In this document: one piece after another, positions 40,641-51,559 of the stretch | Position numbering within the stretch: the first letter of the stretch is position 1 | How the letters are laid out: each line of letters begins with the position of its first letter | Source: Phytophthora sp. 'mugwort' | Taxonomy: Eukaryota; Oomycota; Peronosporomycetes; Peronosporales; Peronosporaceae | Assembly (NCBI GenBank): GCA_033558025.1 | Contig: JAUCEF010000005.1 | Location: 6,200,001-6,264,000, forward strand | Direction: 5' to 3' | DNA: 64,000 nucleotides | The notes under the pieces: generated by a model | Databases searched by the model: none | Told to the model about the DNA's origin: nothing | What the model saw: the letters and a program-made list of their open reading frames with translations, nothing else | Position numbers and translations under genes: made by a program

Positions 40641-42448
40641 GACATCCATGGTGGAATGATAAAGAGGTAACCTCTAGGGTTGAGGTGCAAATTCAAAATG
40701 AGCAATTCTTAGGCTTCTCGGATGTCGGTAGCTCACGGCCAACCATAAAGCGGTTGGTTGTCGCTAGCGAAGGAAACGAATTGTGTAACTGCACTCACAA
40801 AACCGCAAATTCACAAGGCGGGTGCTATTGCCCATGTTTTTAATTAGGGCTAGGTAGTTAAACATGGACAATTTCCATGCTTCCCCAGGTTTCGTCCATG
40901 GTTCCCCGAATACATTACGAATATCTTACAGACGGTAGTAATGTATGGGGTTCAGTTTTGATCCATGGCGAAACATGTCCAAAACATGTTGTCCATATGG
41001 CATGAAAAATGGAGACTGATCGAGATCGGCGATGGCCCTCTATTGCATGATGCGAAAATACATCTTGTCATGTAACCATACCGCGCAGACAATCTGTCAT
41101 GGTGGAGTCATGGTGAAAACATGGACGATCGCTATGAAACTTGGAGCATGTATTGACGGTGCCAGAAAGCTGCCTACTCTGTGTTTTCCTCCTTCTCTTG
41201 CTCGCATCGCTGAAGACCACCATGGTTCGTAGAATGCCCCATCGTCGACCCAATAACCCTTTCGGCGTGTAGTCACTCACAAATGATAACCATTAGTTCC
41301 ATCACACTGTGTACAGTTATCACTTCATTCAAATTAAACGCGTACTGTGTCTTTCAACACCTCTCGCTCAGTCAGTGATGGCAGCCGCACACGTCTCGTC
41401 TCGACAGGCTTCGATTTCTGGATATAGCAACACAAGCACAGTCGCTTAGCTAACTTTTGACCAGGTACGTGGCGTATAGAGCTTGTACCTGGGACTAGGA
41501 GAGATGCACACCTTAGACTAGTAAGGACACCTTGCCTGCCCGTGGAGGGGCCCCAAGGGGTGGAGGGAGGACACTAGCAGTATATATACGCAACATCACA
41601 TGTTAAATATGAGAATCCCTGGCACGGAGAGAGCCAATGCCGCACGGTGAACTGTCGTACCTGCGGCTGCAGCAGGTTCTGGGGCGGGGCAGTAACGGGG
41701 GCGCGGGGCCGGGGCCTGGTTCCCTGGTGACGGAGTCTTAGGCCTGGTCTGGTGCTCACCAAGTCGAGGGGAGGGGGCAGCTATGCTTCTAGTGACGCGT
41801 GGCAGAATTATGAGTGACTGGTGGATCTGTAAATAAAAATTGTAAGATATTAATTACAAACATGGCCAAACCATGGTTTAAAACATGTTTAAAATTGTTT
41901 AAAGCGTAGTGAGAATAAATTTGGTGAATTCACAACTGTACACAAATACACCAAATACATAAATACAATATTTACCGAGAATACAGAACATATTCCCATA
42001 AATATATTTATTTGGTTCCCTGCTTAAAGCAGCAGAGCTGATCGTCGTGAATTTTGCAGCGTTGGGGAACGATAGTTCGTGAACAGGTTACTTCCTTCAC
42101 TAAATATTGCGGCGCTGTCTTTACATTCTCGAGATACATGTTCCTGTTTTCGTAAGTCGCGAAGTGGAGCTTCCGTCCGTTCTTCAGGCACACATAGCGA
42201 TAGACTTGCTTGTGACAGGATCCTTGACTCCGTCAGATCATTCACGTTTCCTTGCATTCGGAGAAGGGTATCATTGAGATTCACAATGAATGCTAGCAGC
42301 GAGGTACTCGCCGTTTCTTACTCTTTTTTAAAAAAGAAGAAGAAACGTTTAAAAAAAACCGTAGTATGACGTAGATTGGGGTTTTATGCCACACGTGTAA
42401 ATCACGTCATGGATGCTTCACATTTAAAGCACTTTCTATCATGCTGAT
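40641..42448. other. Intergenic, repeat-like
   Basis: No gene recognised. CATGG/CCATG words recur at 40863-41230 and again near 41865, suggesting remains of a small repeat. 41574-41762 (minus) starts MVSTRPGLRLRHQ, vaguely like a retroelement gag start, without further support. Confidence 0.3.
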
Positions 42449-43817
42449 TTAGTCCTCCAGTGTCACCTCAATGATCGTTGGGTTCGGCACAATGCGCGCG
42501 TCGTTCGAGCCAGCAACAACACGTCCAACGACCCACGCAGGCTTGCCGTCCAGCTCACGGAGTTCCTTGATATACGCCTCGGCGTTCTCCGCCGGCAGGC
42601 AAAGCAGCAGACCACCCGACGTTTCAGCGGCAAACCCATCCAATAGCTTGAACGAGTTGCCGATGGCCTCGTTCACCTGGACCATTTTCTGAATAATCGG
42701 AAGCGTGTGGATCTCAAAGGACACATCTCCCAGCTGGGACTTGGCCTGGTTGCGCGCGTGGGCAACAATACCGAAGCCCGTCACGTCGGTCGCCGAGTGT
42801 GCTCCGTACTAAGAAAGTAAGAAATTAGGTCATAAAGAACATTACAGAGAGAGAGAGAGAGAGTAGCAGATACAACGCTACCAACCTTGTGCATCATCTT
42901 GGCGGCGTTAAGGTTGAGTCGGCTCATAGACTCGGACGCCATCTGGAAGGCCACACTGGCGTCTTCATATGTCACGACATTTTTCACGCGCTGCCAGCGC
43001 TCAGGCTTCTTCTTCCACTGAAAGAGATTCACGGCGACTTGGGTGCCAAGCGGCTTGGTGAGGATGATCACGTCCCCCACCACCGCGTTCTCCGGGCGAA
43101 TGATTTGACTCTCTGCAAGCACAAAACAGGCCCTCAGCACCTATCTCAAGCACGCACACAAGACAATACTTGCCACCACCAAAACCTACCGCTGCGAACG
43201 CTCATGGCGACGCCGCCCACAATGGGCCATGGGTTCATGACGGTTTGTCCCCCCGTGACGTTAGTGTGCGCCTCACGCGCCAAGTCGTTGAAGCCACGGA
43301 TCATCTGCGTGGTGACAACGTCTCGCTGCTTCTCGCTCATGTCACGGCACACGCCGAGTATCATGAGCATGGTGTCCACCTCGGTAACACCCATGGCGTA
43401 AGCATCCGAGAGCACGTTGGCACAGGCGATCTTGCCCTGTACGTACGGGTCCTCGACAGAGGGGAAGAAGAAGTCGGTGGTGGACACCAGGTACAGGTCC
43501 GTGCCATGCGAGATCTTGACCACGCTTGAGTCCATGCCCGGCGTCTCGTTGGGCTTGAGGTCATTGGCCAGGTCGTCCAGGTAGCCCAACAGCTTGGCCT
43601 GCGGGAGCTTGCAGCCGCAGCCCTTGAGCGCGCTGAAGTTGGTCAGCACGAAGTCCGGCTCCAGGCCAATTGCCACGGGGTCGAAGGCCGTCGCAATGGC
43701 GACCACGTTGGCCGGCGACGGCGTCGAGAACTCGCGCCCAATGATGTTCTTGGTCTGCTCCGCTGCACCCTCCATCGCCGCAGGTGAATGGATACGTCGA
43801 TGAAGTGATAATGACAC
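42449..43817 (-). CDS. selD: Selenide, water dikinase (selenophosphate synthetase), three exons
   Basis: Exons on the minus strand: 43817-43190, 43112-42886 and 42808-42449, with 77-nt introns at 43113-43189 and 42809-42885 (GTAGGT...CAG and GTTGGT...TAG); both junctions keep the frame. The enzyme makes selenophosphate from selenide and ATP for selenocysteine synthesis. Family motifs: [10 protein letters not shown] (catalytic Cys-Lys; the codon is TGC, so the Cys rather than the Sec form), [66 protein letters not shown] in exon 2 and [13 protein letters not shown] plus [11 protein letters not shown] in exon 3. The start may be 43817 or the later Met (MEGAAEQ). Intron 2 contains an AG microsatellite (42846-42863). 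Length, about 404 residues, is normal. Confidence 0.93.
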
Positions 43818-45157
43818 CGATTGTCACCTAAAAAGCCTTGATTACGTAAGCTGGCAAAAAAAGCTAGGGTTGCCACATCAAACTTTTGTTTAGCCCCAAT
43901 AAAATGGCAAGGAAGGAAGACACTGTGTGTTTATATGCATGTTATATCGCTTGTTATTACTGCTTAATAAAGGCTTGGTTGAACGAATCTGTTTATGGTA
44001 GCCTCCGTCGGTCTCAAGTCCGGGCGCGCACTGCGAACTCGCTCCTTTGGTCGCAAGCCTTTTGCTCTTGCGGCACCCTCGGCCAGGGAGGGGTGTTGTC
44101 GAGCGGCGCTCGCGGTGTACGCGCTGACAGACTGGAGATCGTCGGGGCTGGTCTAAATATGTGGAGAAACCAAGTTGGGTTGGAGAGGGTGCTTCTGCGG
44201 AGAGGCGGCGGCGCCTCGCTCGCGGGGACTGGAGTCAGAATTCCGTCATTCTGGGCTGTCTAAAAAGGAGGGGGAAATCCCAGCGAGGAGCGCCGGCCGC
44301 CGGCGATCGACCCACCGACCAATACACTGCACGCCTTGCGGCGCTTGTCTCATTTCCTCTTGTCGTCGACGAGAGGCTTGCTGCTTCGTTCAGTGCGGGC
44401 GAAGCGAGTGAGCGCGGCTTGCGGCTCTGCGCTCACTCACTGCTGCCAGCGACAGCAAGACTCGGTGACGACATCCAACTTGGCGCTCGTCTGCAAAGCG
44501 GGGCGGCGGCGGCTCCCCAGGCCGCGCGCTGCCGCAGCGCTCGCAGGAATCATGGTGTGGCGGTGGCTTAACACTTGAAGTTGCGCAGGAGGCATCGTAG
44601 TCGTCCTTGGCCCAGCTAGCATCTTTGAAAATGAAGCCTTGACTGCCAGGTCAACCCACGCTGGCGCCACGTCTTCGCGACCAGTCAGCATCCGTACCGT
44701 AAGGAATGAGCACGGAAAAATCCATTGCACGTGAGTGATGGTTAAAATACAGGTTACAACGTGTTAGTCGCATTACAGTAATTTGATCAAAAGAGGCACA
44801 ACCAGTTATAACCTGCATTACATGATAACGCTTGCTCTTGTAATCTGGTTAAATAGCCCTATACGCCCTTATTATTTTCAAGTCTCTATGCAGAGCACGA
44901 CTTCGTTATTAAGGCAGATTACAGTACATATAATACCAGTGAGTTTTCGTACCGTATTGAGTCTACCTGTAGCTGAAGGTATAAGGTAAGGGGAATGGCC
45001 AATAAAGGACCGTCGACCAGTAAAAGGCCGCACGAAATATAGCCAAATATGATCAATTTTGAGTGAGCTTGAGCTTCTAATTGGACAAAACTTGAATGAG
45101 TCAAAAACGTGCGACGTGGTCCGATTGGTTTGGCGCCATTCCTCTAAACCAGCGTCA
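43818..45157. other. Intergenic with GC-rich island
   Basis: Positions about 44010-44560 are strikingly GC-rich compared with the flanks, with CpG-dense words and a TATA-like CTAAATATG near 44153. It could be an isolated LTR or other repeat, but no partner copy is in the window. No gene recognised. Confidence 0.3.
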
Positions 45158-46580
45158 TTAATGCCCACTTATAGAGAAGAAGTGAGGAAGGATGCGGTGG
45201 CACGAGTTCAAGGTGAGGTGCGCGTTCCTGTTGTTGCTGCTTCTTCGGAGTTCCCGAGAGGACGATTCGTAAGTGGGTAACGTCCGCCAAGAATGAAAGC
45301 TCGCTCGAGTCGACCAGACGAGGTCCGAAAACCCGCCTTCCAGAGGAGACCGAGCAACACTTGTACGAGTGGATTGTCGGGCGTCAGCTTTCGGGGTTCC
45401 AGCTGACCGAGGACATATTATGCGGAAGGCTAAGGAAGTGGTACTGCTTGTGAGTGGTGAAAGCGTTCGAGACGGCTGGTACCGTCGTTTGCTCGATCGA
45501 CATCCGACGCTATCAACCAAGACCGCACAGTCGCTCACGATGAAGCGTAACAGTGCTTCTAATACTGACCTGACTACTCTGTTTTATACGCTTGTTGAGC
45601 AAGTGATTGAGTTGGGCTTGGACAGCTCACGAGTGTTTCATATGGATGAAACAGCGTTCCAGACAAGAAAGAGAAGCAAGAAGGTGGTAGCTGTCCGTGA
45701 CTCGAGCTACATTTGGTACACGGACCCCTCTGTCAACTTTCACCCGACCGTTGTCGCATGTGGGAGTAGTGCAGGTTTCATGGTGCCTCCTGCATTTATC
45801 CTACCCGGAAAGACAGTTGCATGGGACATTTTAAAGGGGTGTGGTATCCCTGGGTCGGCCATAATAACGTCGCCTAGTGGGTTTATCAATACCTACTTGT
45901 TTGAACGATGACGATGGCTATATTGTTTTTTTATTCTTCGGTGCCAAGAAGGTAAAGCGTCCTCTTCTCCTGGTGATTGATGGTGTGGATCCCACTACTC
46001 ACTCTCCGTGCTTGACACCGCGGACAGCCTACTCATTATGCTCGTTCTGCTGCCACCGAACGCCACGCACTTGCTACAGCCACTAGATGTGGCTGCGTTT
46101 GCAACGCTAAAGGACAAGCTGTGCAACCTTATCGGTCACGTAGTGGAGGAAGACGCTAAAGGATGTAACTCAATCGATAAACAGACTGCAATACGGCTTG
46201 CAGGGACGGCGTGGACAAGTACCAACATTGGTCGTAACATCAAGATAGGGTTTCGTACGTGCGGGATTTTCCCGCCTTCGCTGGTGAACACGAACAACCG
46301 CCTACAAGTCTACAAGAGGAACGGTGCCCCACGTTACGTGAATCTTGCCATGTGGCTACAAGCCAAGCCGACTATCGAGAAAAAGATCTTAACCTTGCCG
46401 GTGCAGCCGAAAAAGGCGTCGAAACGCAAGCGGGTAAGTTTGGGTGGACATCTACTGACCAATACGATGCTGGAAGAAGCTGCGACCGCAAAGGCTTCGA
46501 AACGCTTTAAAGCAGCAGAGAAAAACAAGAACTCTGCTAGAGCACAGTCACCTGATATTGCTGCTTCAGTCGTGTTCTAG
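45158..46580 (+). pseudogene. pogo/Tigger-like (DDE_1) transposase relic
   Basis: Plus strand. A helix-turn-helix start (EEVRKDAVARVQGEVRVP, then SEFPRG) is followed by a second DNA-binding region ending RDGWYRRLLDRHPTLSTKTA (about 45470-45520). The catalytic domain follows: RVFHMDETAFQTRKRSKKVV (first Asp, about 45640), VACGSSAGFMVPPAFILPGK, PLLLVIDG (second Asp, about 45970) and, after a frameshift, LVLLPPNATHLLQPLDVAAF (about 46045). The C-terminus has GFRTCGIFPPSL and a basic tail ending at 46580. Breaks near 45280, 45910 and 45985 inactivate it. The motif order is that of the pogo/CENP-B-related DDE_1 superfamily. Confidence 0.7.
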
Positions 46581-46667
46581 AGCAAAATAGTGAAGCTAGT
46601 TTGGAATTTGTGAAAACTGAATAGATAACAAGGCTTACCATTTAGTGCGGACCATTAACGACATCGA

Positions 46668-46745
46668 GCTGACTCGAACCCGCGACAACCCTGTCCCCCG
46701 AGGCCCTCAATAAGGCAGCCGCGTTAATGACTTAAGCTGTCAGCA
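46668..46745 (-). repeat. tRNA-related SINE head or tRNA relic
   Basis: On the minus strand CAGCTTAAGTCATTAACGC matches an A-box and GCGGGTTCGAGTC a B-box, about 45 nt apart. The acceptor stem pairs only partly (GACA with TGTC) and the T-stem 3' side is mutated, so a functional tRNA is unlikely. This is the expected head of a tRNA-derived SINE, as described in Phytophthora; no tail is defined. Confidence 0.4.
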
Positions 46746-47409
46746 CTGACTGTCAAATCTTACCGCACTCACATTTATGGCTTTATCTCTCATATTTTAT
46801 ACACTGATTGCTTTTATGCGAAATGCAAAATATAAACTTAGCAAAAACGAATACAAATGATTTTTTTCGCTCAGACTGATTTCACCCATACAAACAACAA
46901 GACAATCTCGGCCTCTTATTTTGACAATTATACGAAAAATGGAATGTGTCTTTGTGAGGCCTTTGTCACACCATTGCTGATTGGACTGTCTTAAGAAAAT
47001 GACTATAAAATTCCTGAAGTCATCGGGGTTTCAGACCTGTATGATTTTGATCACCCAAGCAAGAGGATCCTGAGATATGATAAAAAGAAACAAGGGTTTG
47101 GCAAACGGCCCTTTATTGGCCGTTCCCCTACATGTACATTACCGGCCATTTGCAACCCGGGTTATATTTCTCGGATCGCTGATCATTGATTGGCTGGTTA
47201 CTCAGTATTGACTAGGATTCTTGCTGATACTGCGCCAAAAAGGTGGTGTGCTATTAGCAACTGAGGTATCGCGAACTGTAGTAAATGCCGAGCTGTTCTG
47301 CAACCCAATTTCCTTACAAAAAGCCAGTCACGGTTGCAAACGGCGCGGTGTAGAGCACCATTACAAAATCTATGTTACTGCGTTATTGTGAAGGGTAGCA
47401 AAAGCATTT
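46746..47409. other. Intergenic, no feature recognised
   Basis: AT-rich; may include the 5' end of the adjacent recombinase relic. Confidence 0.3.
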
Positions 47410-49320
47410 CGCAAAAGCCCAGCACCATGACAAGTCGCTACAGCCCGAGCTCGTGAGGTTCGTGTCCTTCAAGGACAACGGAGAGTATAGCAGCGACCGT
47501 GTGTTCACCATAGAGGAGCTATTGCAGATAACACCAGACCACTTGTGCCGCTGGATGAACCAGCAGGCGTACGGAGATCCAGTTCCATCCGAAGATATGC
47601 GGCCTGTTCATCGTCGGTCAAGCACGCTAGAGTTCTCAAAAGAAAGCAATCTCATCATTCATGCCGCGAATCAACTCAATGTGGGATCCAACCACGGAAC
47701 GCGGCAATCCCACCCGCTCTGATGCTGTCAACAAGTTAATCAAGAAGATGAAGAAGTTCGAGGTCCGACGAGTGGGGCTGAGAACAAAGCACGTCGCTCT
47801 GTGGAGTTTGACGAGTTCATGAATATCTTACAACTTGTACGAGCGCAATGGGTAAATAATGACAGAGCGTATATGGTAGGAAGTGTACTATCACTTCAAT
47901 GGCACATTTGCGCTCGTATCGATCACATGATGAAGCTGCAGTTCAGCAATTTCTCGCCCAACATTCAATACCCTTCGACGCTACTTTTTCAAATGCGGTG
48001 GTCCAAAAACATACAAGAAGAGCGCGAGGCCCCGGAGCAAATTATACTTGGTAGTGTGGACCCCAAAATGTGTCCTCTGCTCAATTTGGTTTTGTACATC
48101 GAATCGACGGCGAACATTGTGAGGTCGGACTTCGTATATGGTAACTCAAAGGATGGTGATCGCGCTGTCAGACGGTTTTGGAGAGTATGGTGAAAAATCA
48201 AGCATATAAGAAATTAAAAGCGGGAAAGCTGGGAACCCACAGCCTTCGCAAGGGAGCAGCTACGTATGATACTCGCAGTGGTATTTCAAAAGATTTCGTA
48301 ACCCAACGAGGTCACTGGTGGATGCGCAAAGGCGTAGTCGATGTATACATTGACAACATGCAGCCATATCCCGATGCATCGACCGCTGCAGCTCTGACGG
48401 GACCAGCAGGTCCGTGCTTTTATACGTTAAAAACTGGAATTGGCTGTGCCACACCAAATCTACTTTCTGATCAGATTGCACCGAGGGTAAAACAGCTAAT
48501 GGGTGAATCAGTTGCAACGACGCTGGCGCTGCTGTTGCTATGGGTGGCGCTAGAACCACACGAAAACTACAAGTATGCGCTGCTGCCGACAAAACTGAAG
48601 CAGAAGATTATGTCTGTTTATACAAATGCAGGGGGGAGCTCAGGTGTGAACCCAGTCCAGCGTGATGAATTTTTACCTTAATGGTGATGAATCGCAGCTA
48701 ATCTTGTCCTCATCCGCAGTAACGAGGTCACAGAACAAGCAATTGAAACAAGCACTCAGCGGCCACACACAGGAAGGTCAATAGGGGGAAAGGCACACGC
48801 CGTGAGTTTGCAGCTCTCCACTCTCAGATAACTGCAGTGCACCGATACATGACAGAAGTGATGAATAAAGTTTGCTGTTGCCGCGTGAACATTAGCGCGA
48901 ACAGAAAAAAAATCAGGCAATACTGAGATGACTGGTAATCCAGCCCACGTTTCGAAAAAAACACTGTTTCGGAAGATGCACCGCAGTGCCAATCAAGTAC
49001 ACGAAATCCCCAGCGTGCGTCGCTGGCTAGGCTCTCCCAGCGGCAAAAAGATCTGTACGAGCTTTGGCACGAGTACCAAGTGGGGTGTGGTGGATTGAAA
49101 CCAGCAAGCGACTTCACAGCCATTGAGCGAGGGGTAAACAAATTTGCGTACTCGCGGCGGAAGGTCTGTTGGGACGTAGTGTCCAATCTGGTTCGCTCAG
49201 GCTTCACTGGTGATACAGCGATTGACAAAGTTTATTCCGTATACGATAGGCAGCTCTCAGTAACAAATATTCTAATAGACCTGCGCAATGGTAAAAAGCG
49301 CGGCGGGCATCATGTCCGCG
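47410..49320 (+). pseudogene. Tyrosine recombinase relic, second family
   Basis: Plus strand: FTIEELLQITPDHLCRWMNQ (about 47500), KKAISSFMPRINSMWD and GNPTRSDAVNKLIKKMKKFE after a frame change (about 47640-47770), the catalytic domain LSLQWHICARIDHMMKL (Arg, about 47910), APEQIILGSVDPKMCPLLNL, LGTHSLRKGAATY (HxxR, about 48240), RGHW (about 48310) and GVVDVYIDN (Tyr, about 48340). The last domain reads GGLKPASDFTAIERG and SRRKVCWDVVSNLVRSG with DTAIDKVY to about 49320. The catalytic residues R-HxxR-H-Y are all present, but frame breaks near 47640, 47800, 48185, 48680 and 48930 inactivate it. It differs from the two Crypton copies (HSLRKGA rather than HSFRRGG) and from prokaryotic integrases. 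Confidence 0.6.
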
Positions 49321-49964
49321 TGTATAGACAACCGCTCACTACATCAACAAGGAATGTTTTCAACCAATAAGAAGGCAGTTGTACACTCGGTTGTACAACT
49401 CGTTGATATTTATACAGTAGTGTTATCGGCTTAGCGTGAAGCGGGTACTGGACGGTATCCTGTTGGCTCAGGTTAAAGGAGTTGTGGATTAAATTGGCAG
49501 AACGTCGATGTTTTCTGGGTTTGATTTTTAAGTAATTAAGATTGTAATTGACTATGGCACCACCGCGGTAAAACTGGAAAATGTGGGGTCTGAACTTGTA
49601 ACCAGTCCATTCCCTTTGTGGCACATAAAGCATCGACCACCCTTCCCTTAGTTTGGTAACCCGGTCGATGAGATTGAGATTGTGTATCGACACCGAATCG
49701 ATGGAGAACTGCAGCAGGAAGGAACATTAACCCGTATTTTTTTTTTTTTTTTTTTTTTTTTTTGGTATGATGTCCGCATTACGGGCCGAACTAAACCCCC
49801 AGCCTAATGCATTAATGGTCACAAAAAAATCTCCAGCCTAATGCACGAATGGATCAAAAAATTATAAATTTGTTCGTCAAGAAGAATAACCTACTAAGCT
49901 GTCTTGAGGCGGCGGCAAAATATCGCTGCAGTCTGATTCAGTCTTGCGCCAAAACTTGGTCACC
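49321..49964. other. Intergenic with a long poly-T tract
   Basis: Includes a 27-nt T run (49737-49763). No gene seen; it contains the 3' UTR of the minus-strand syntaxin gene. Confidence 0.4.
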
Positions 49965-50910
49965 TTATTTGACAGCCGTCAGGATTGCGATAATAGCTGC
50001 AACAACTACGAGCGCGAAGATGCCGATGCAAATGAGTTTCATCTTGGAGCACTTGCAAAAGCCGCGCTTAAGGTTGGCCTCCCGCACGTTTCGCAGCGCC
50101 CCTTGCGTGTTCTCCTGTGCTGCGTTCGTGTTCTCCTCAATGTCCACTGCAAGAAACACACGGAAAAGAATCAGCACACGTTATCAGCACAGAACACCAA
50201 AACCGTGGTGCCAGTAGGCAACGCACCAACGATCTCGCCCTGGTCCTCCACAAGTCCGTCGACCTCCTGGAAGGCCGCGTTCACCTCGTGAAGCTGCTGG
50301 TTAATCTTAAGGATATCCTCCTCTCGTCGTGCTAGGTCTGTAGCCACAACGAGCAATAAATTCTTTAGTCAATATTCGCGCACCTCTCTGACAACTCTTT
50401 CAACACCCACGCACCATCTTCGTTGTAGCTGGTGACATTGGCCTGTGTGTAGATCTGGTCTTCGTTATATCCGTCAAAGCCTGCGGGCTTCTGGTCGTCA
50501 TCCGAACGGAAAGACAGTGACGACTGGCGCAGGTTGGACACCGCAGCCCGCTCGGCTGCCAGCAGCTTCTGGCACGTCTCCTCGAAGCTCTTAAGCTGGT
50601 TCTTATAGTCCGTGGACAGCTTGGCCACCTGCGTCTTGCGCGCGCGGCCGCCTGCAGCCTTGGCTCCCTTGTCCAGCTCCTGCAAACGGCGGTTGATCTT
50701 GGCCACGAGTTTGTTGCCGCGGTCTGTGAGTTCCGTGAGCTGCTGGTGGTTGGCGCGTGAATCCTGAGGAGTGCCGAACAGCGTCATCTTCTGTGCGATG
50801 GTGCGCGTGACCTGGTTGAACTGGCCCACTGCCTTGGACGTCTCCTGCACAAGCGCATTGTAGTGCTCGGCCTCACCAATCTTGGGCGAATCAGCCGACA
50901 TGTAGCTCAT
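49965..50910 (-). CDS. Qa-SNARE (syntaxin 7/Pep12-like), three exons
   Basis: Minus-strand exons 50910-50415, 50337-50227 and 50146-49965 (introns 77 and 80 nt, GTGCGT...CAG in both) give 262 residues with every junction in frame. Residues about 1-165 form the helical N-terminal (Habc) region and linker (ALVQETSKAVGQFNQVTRTI, LKSFEETCQKLLAAE). The SNARE motif spans exons 1-3: LARREEDILKINQQLHEVNA, AFQEVDGLVEDQGEIV with the zero-layer Gln in FQEV, then VDIEENTNAAQENTQGALRN. The end is a Cys/Lys spacer and a C-terminal membrane anchor (ICIGIFALVVVAAIIAILTA). This tail-anchored topology is that of endosomal/vacuolar syntaxins driving vesicle fusion; the exact compartment is inferred from resemblance. 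Confidence 0.92.
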
Positions 50911-51559
50911 GGCGGCGACGTCGAAAGTAAATAGTACGACGGAGCAGCGGAAGCGCTCGGACTAATTCGGGTTGTGCGTAATGGGAACTGTATTTGTGGT
51001 CGCAAAGGGGGCAGAAGAGCTCGAACGCGGCGCTCCATGGACTGAAGTTTGTGTGCATTTTGACTTGCCGGAAATAAATAGGGATAGGTGTGTGAAGCCG
51101 AAATCCAGCCTACACCGGATGCTTCTGCGACAAGACCTGCAGCCACGTTGGACTCCGCTGCAGATTGGCGGCGCGATTTTGCATAGACCTCAGCCTTAAG
51201 TCCGGGTCGTTGAGGGTAGAGGGTACTATTGTGAGGTCGAGGTTCGACGGAATCGGATGAGCAAGAACGTTGATCTGTCCGGAGAAGTGCCCCCTCGACC
51301 GATGACGACGCGACATAACGCTGCGACATGTGAAGAGCCATTGGATTGGTCGATATTTTGAGCTTTGCCGACCAATCCCAGTGGTGCCTAATGCCCTTTC
51401 GGGACAAAGTTGAAGTGCATGACAAGCATCGGCTCATTAATCACTCGGAGTGATATAATAGCCGTATTGCTCATCAGATTCAGCTTGTCGTATACCACGC
51501 GAACTTGATGTTTATATTTCGTTTAGATAGTGTTGCCGGAACCTCGCTGCCTCCATCTT
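50911..51559. other. Intergenic between syntaxin and beta-galactosidase genes
   Basis: No gene recognised; it serves as promoter region for the syntaxin and 3' flank for the galactosidase gene. Confidence 0.4.
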
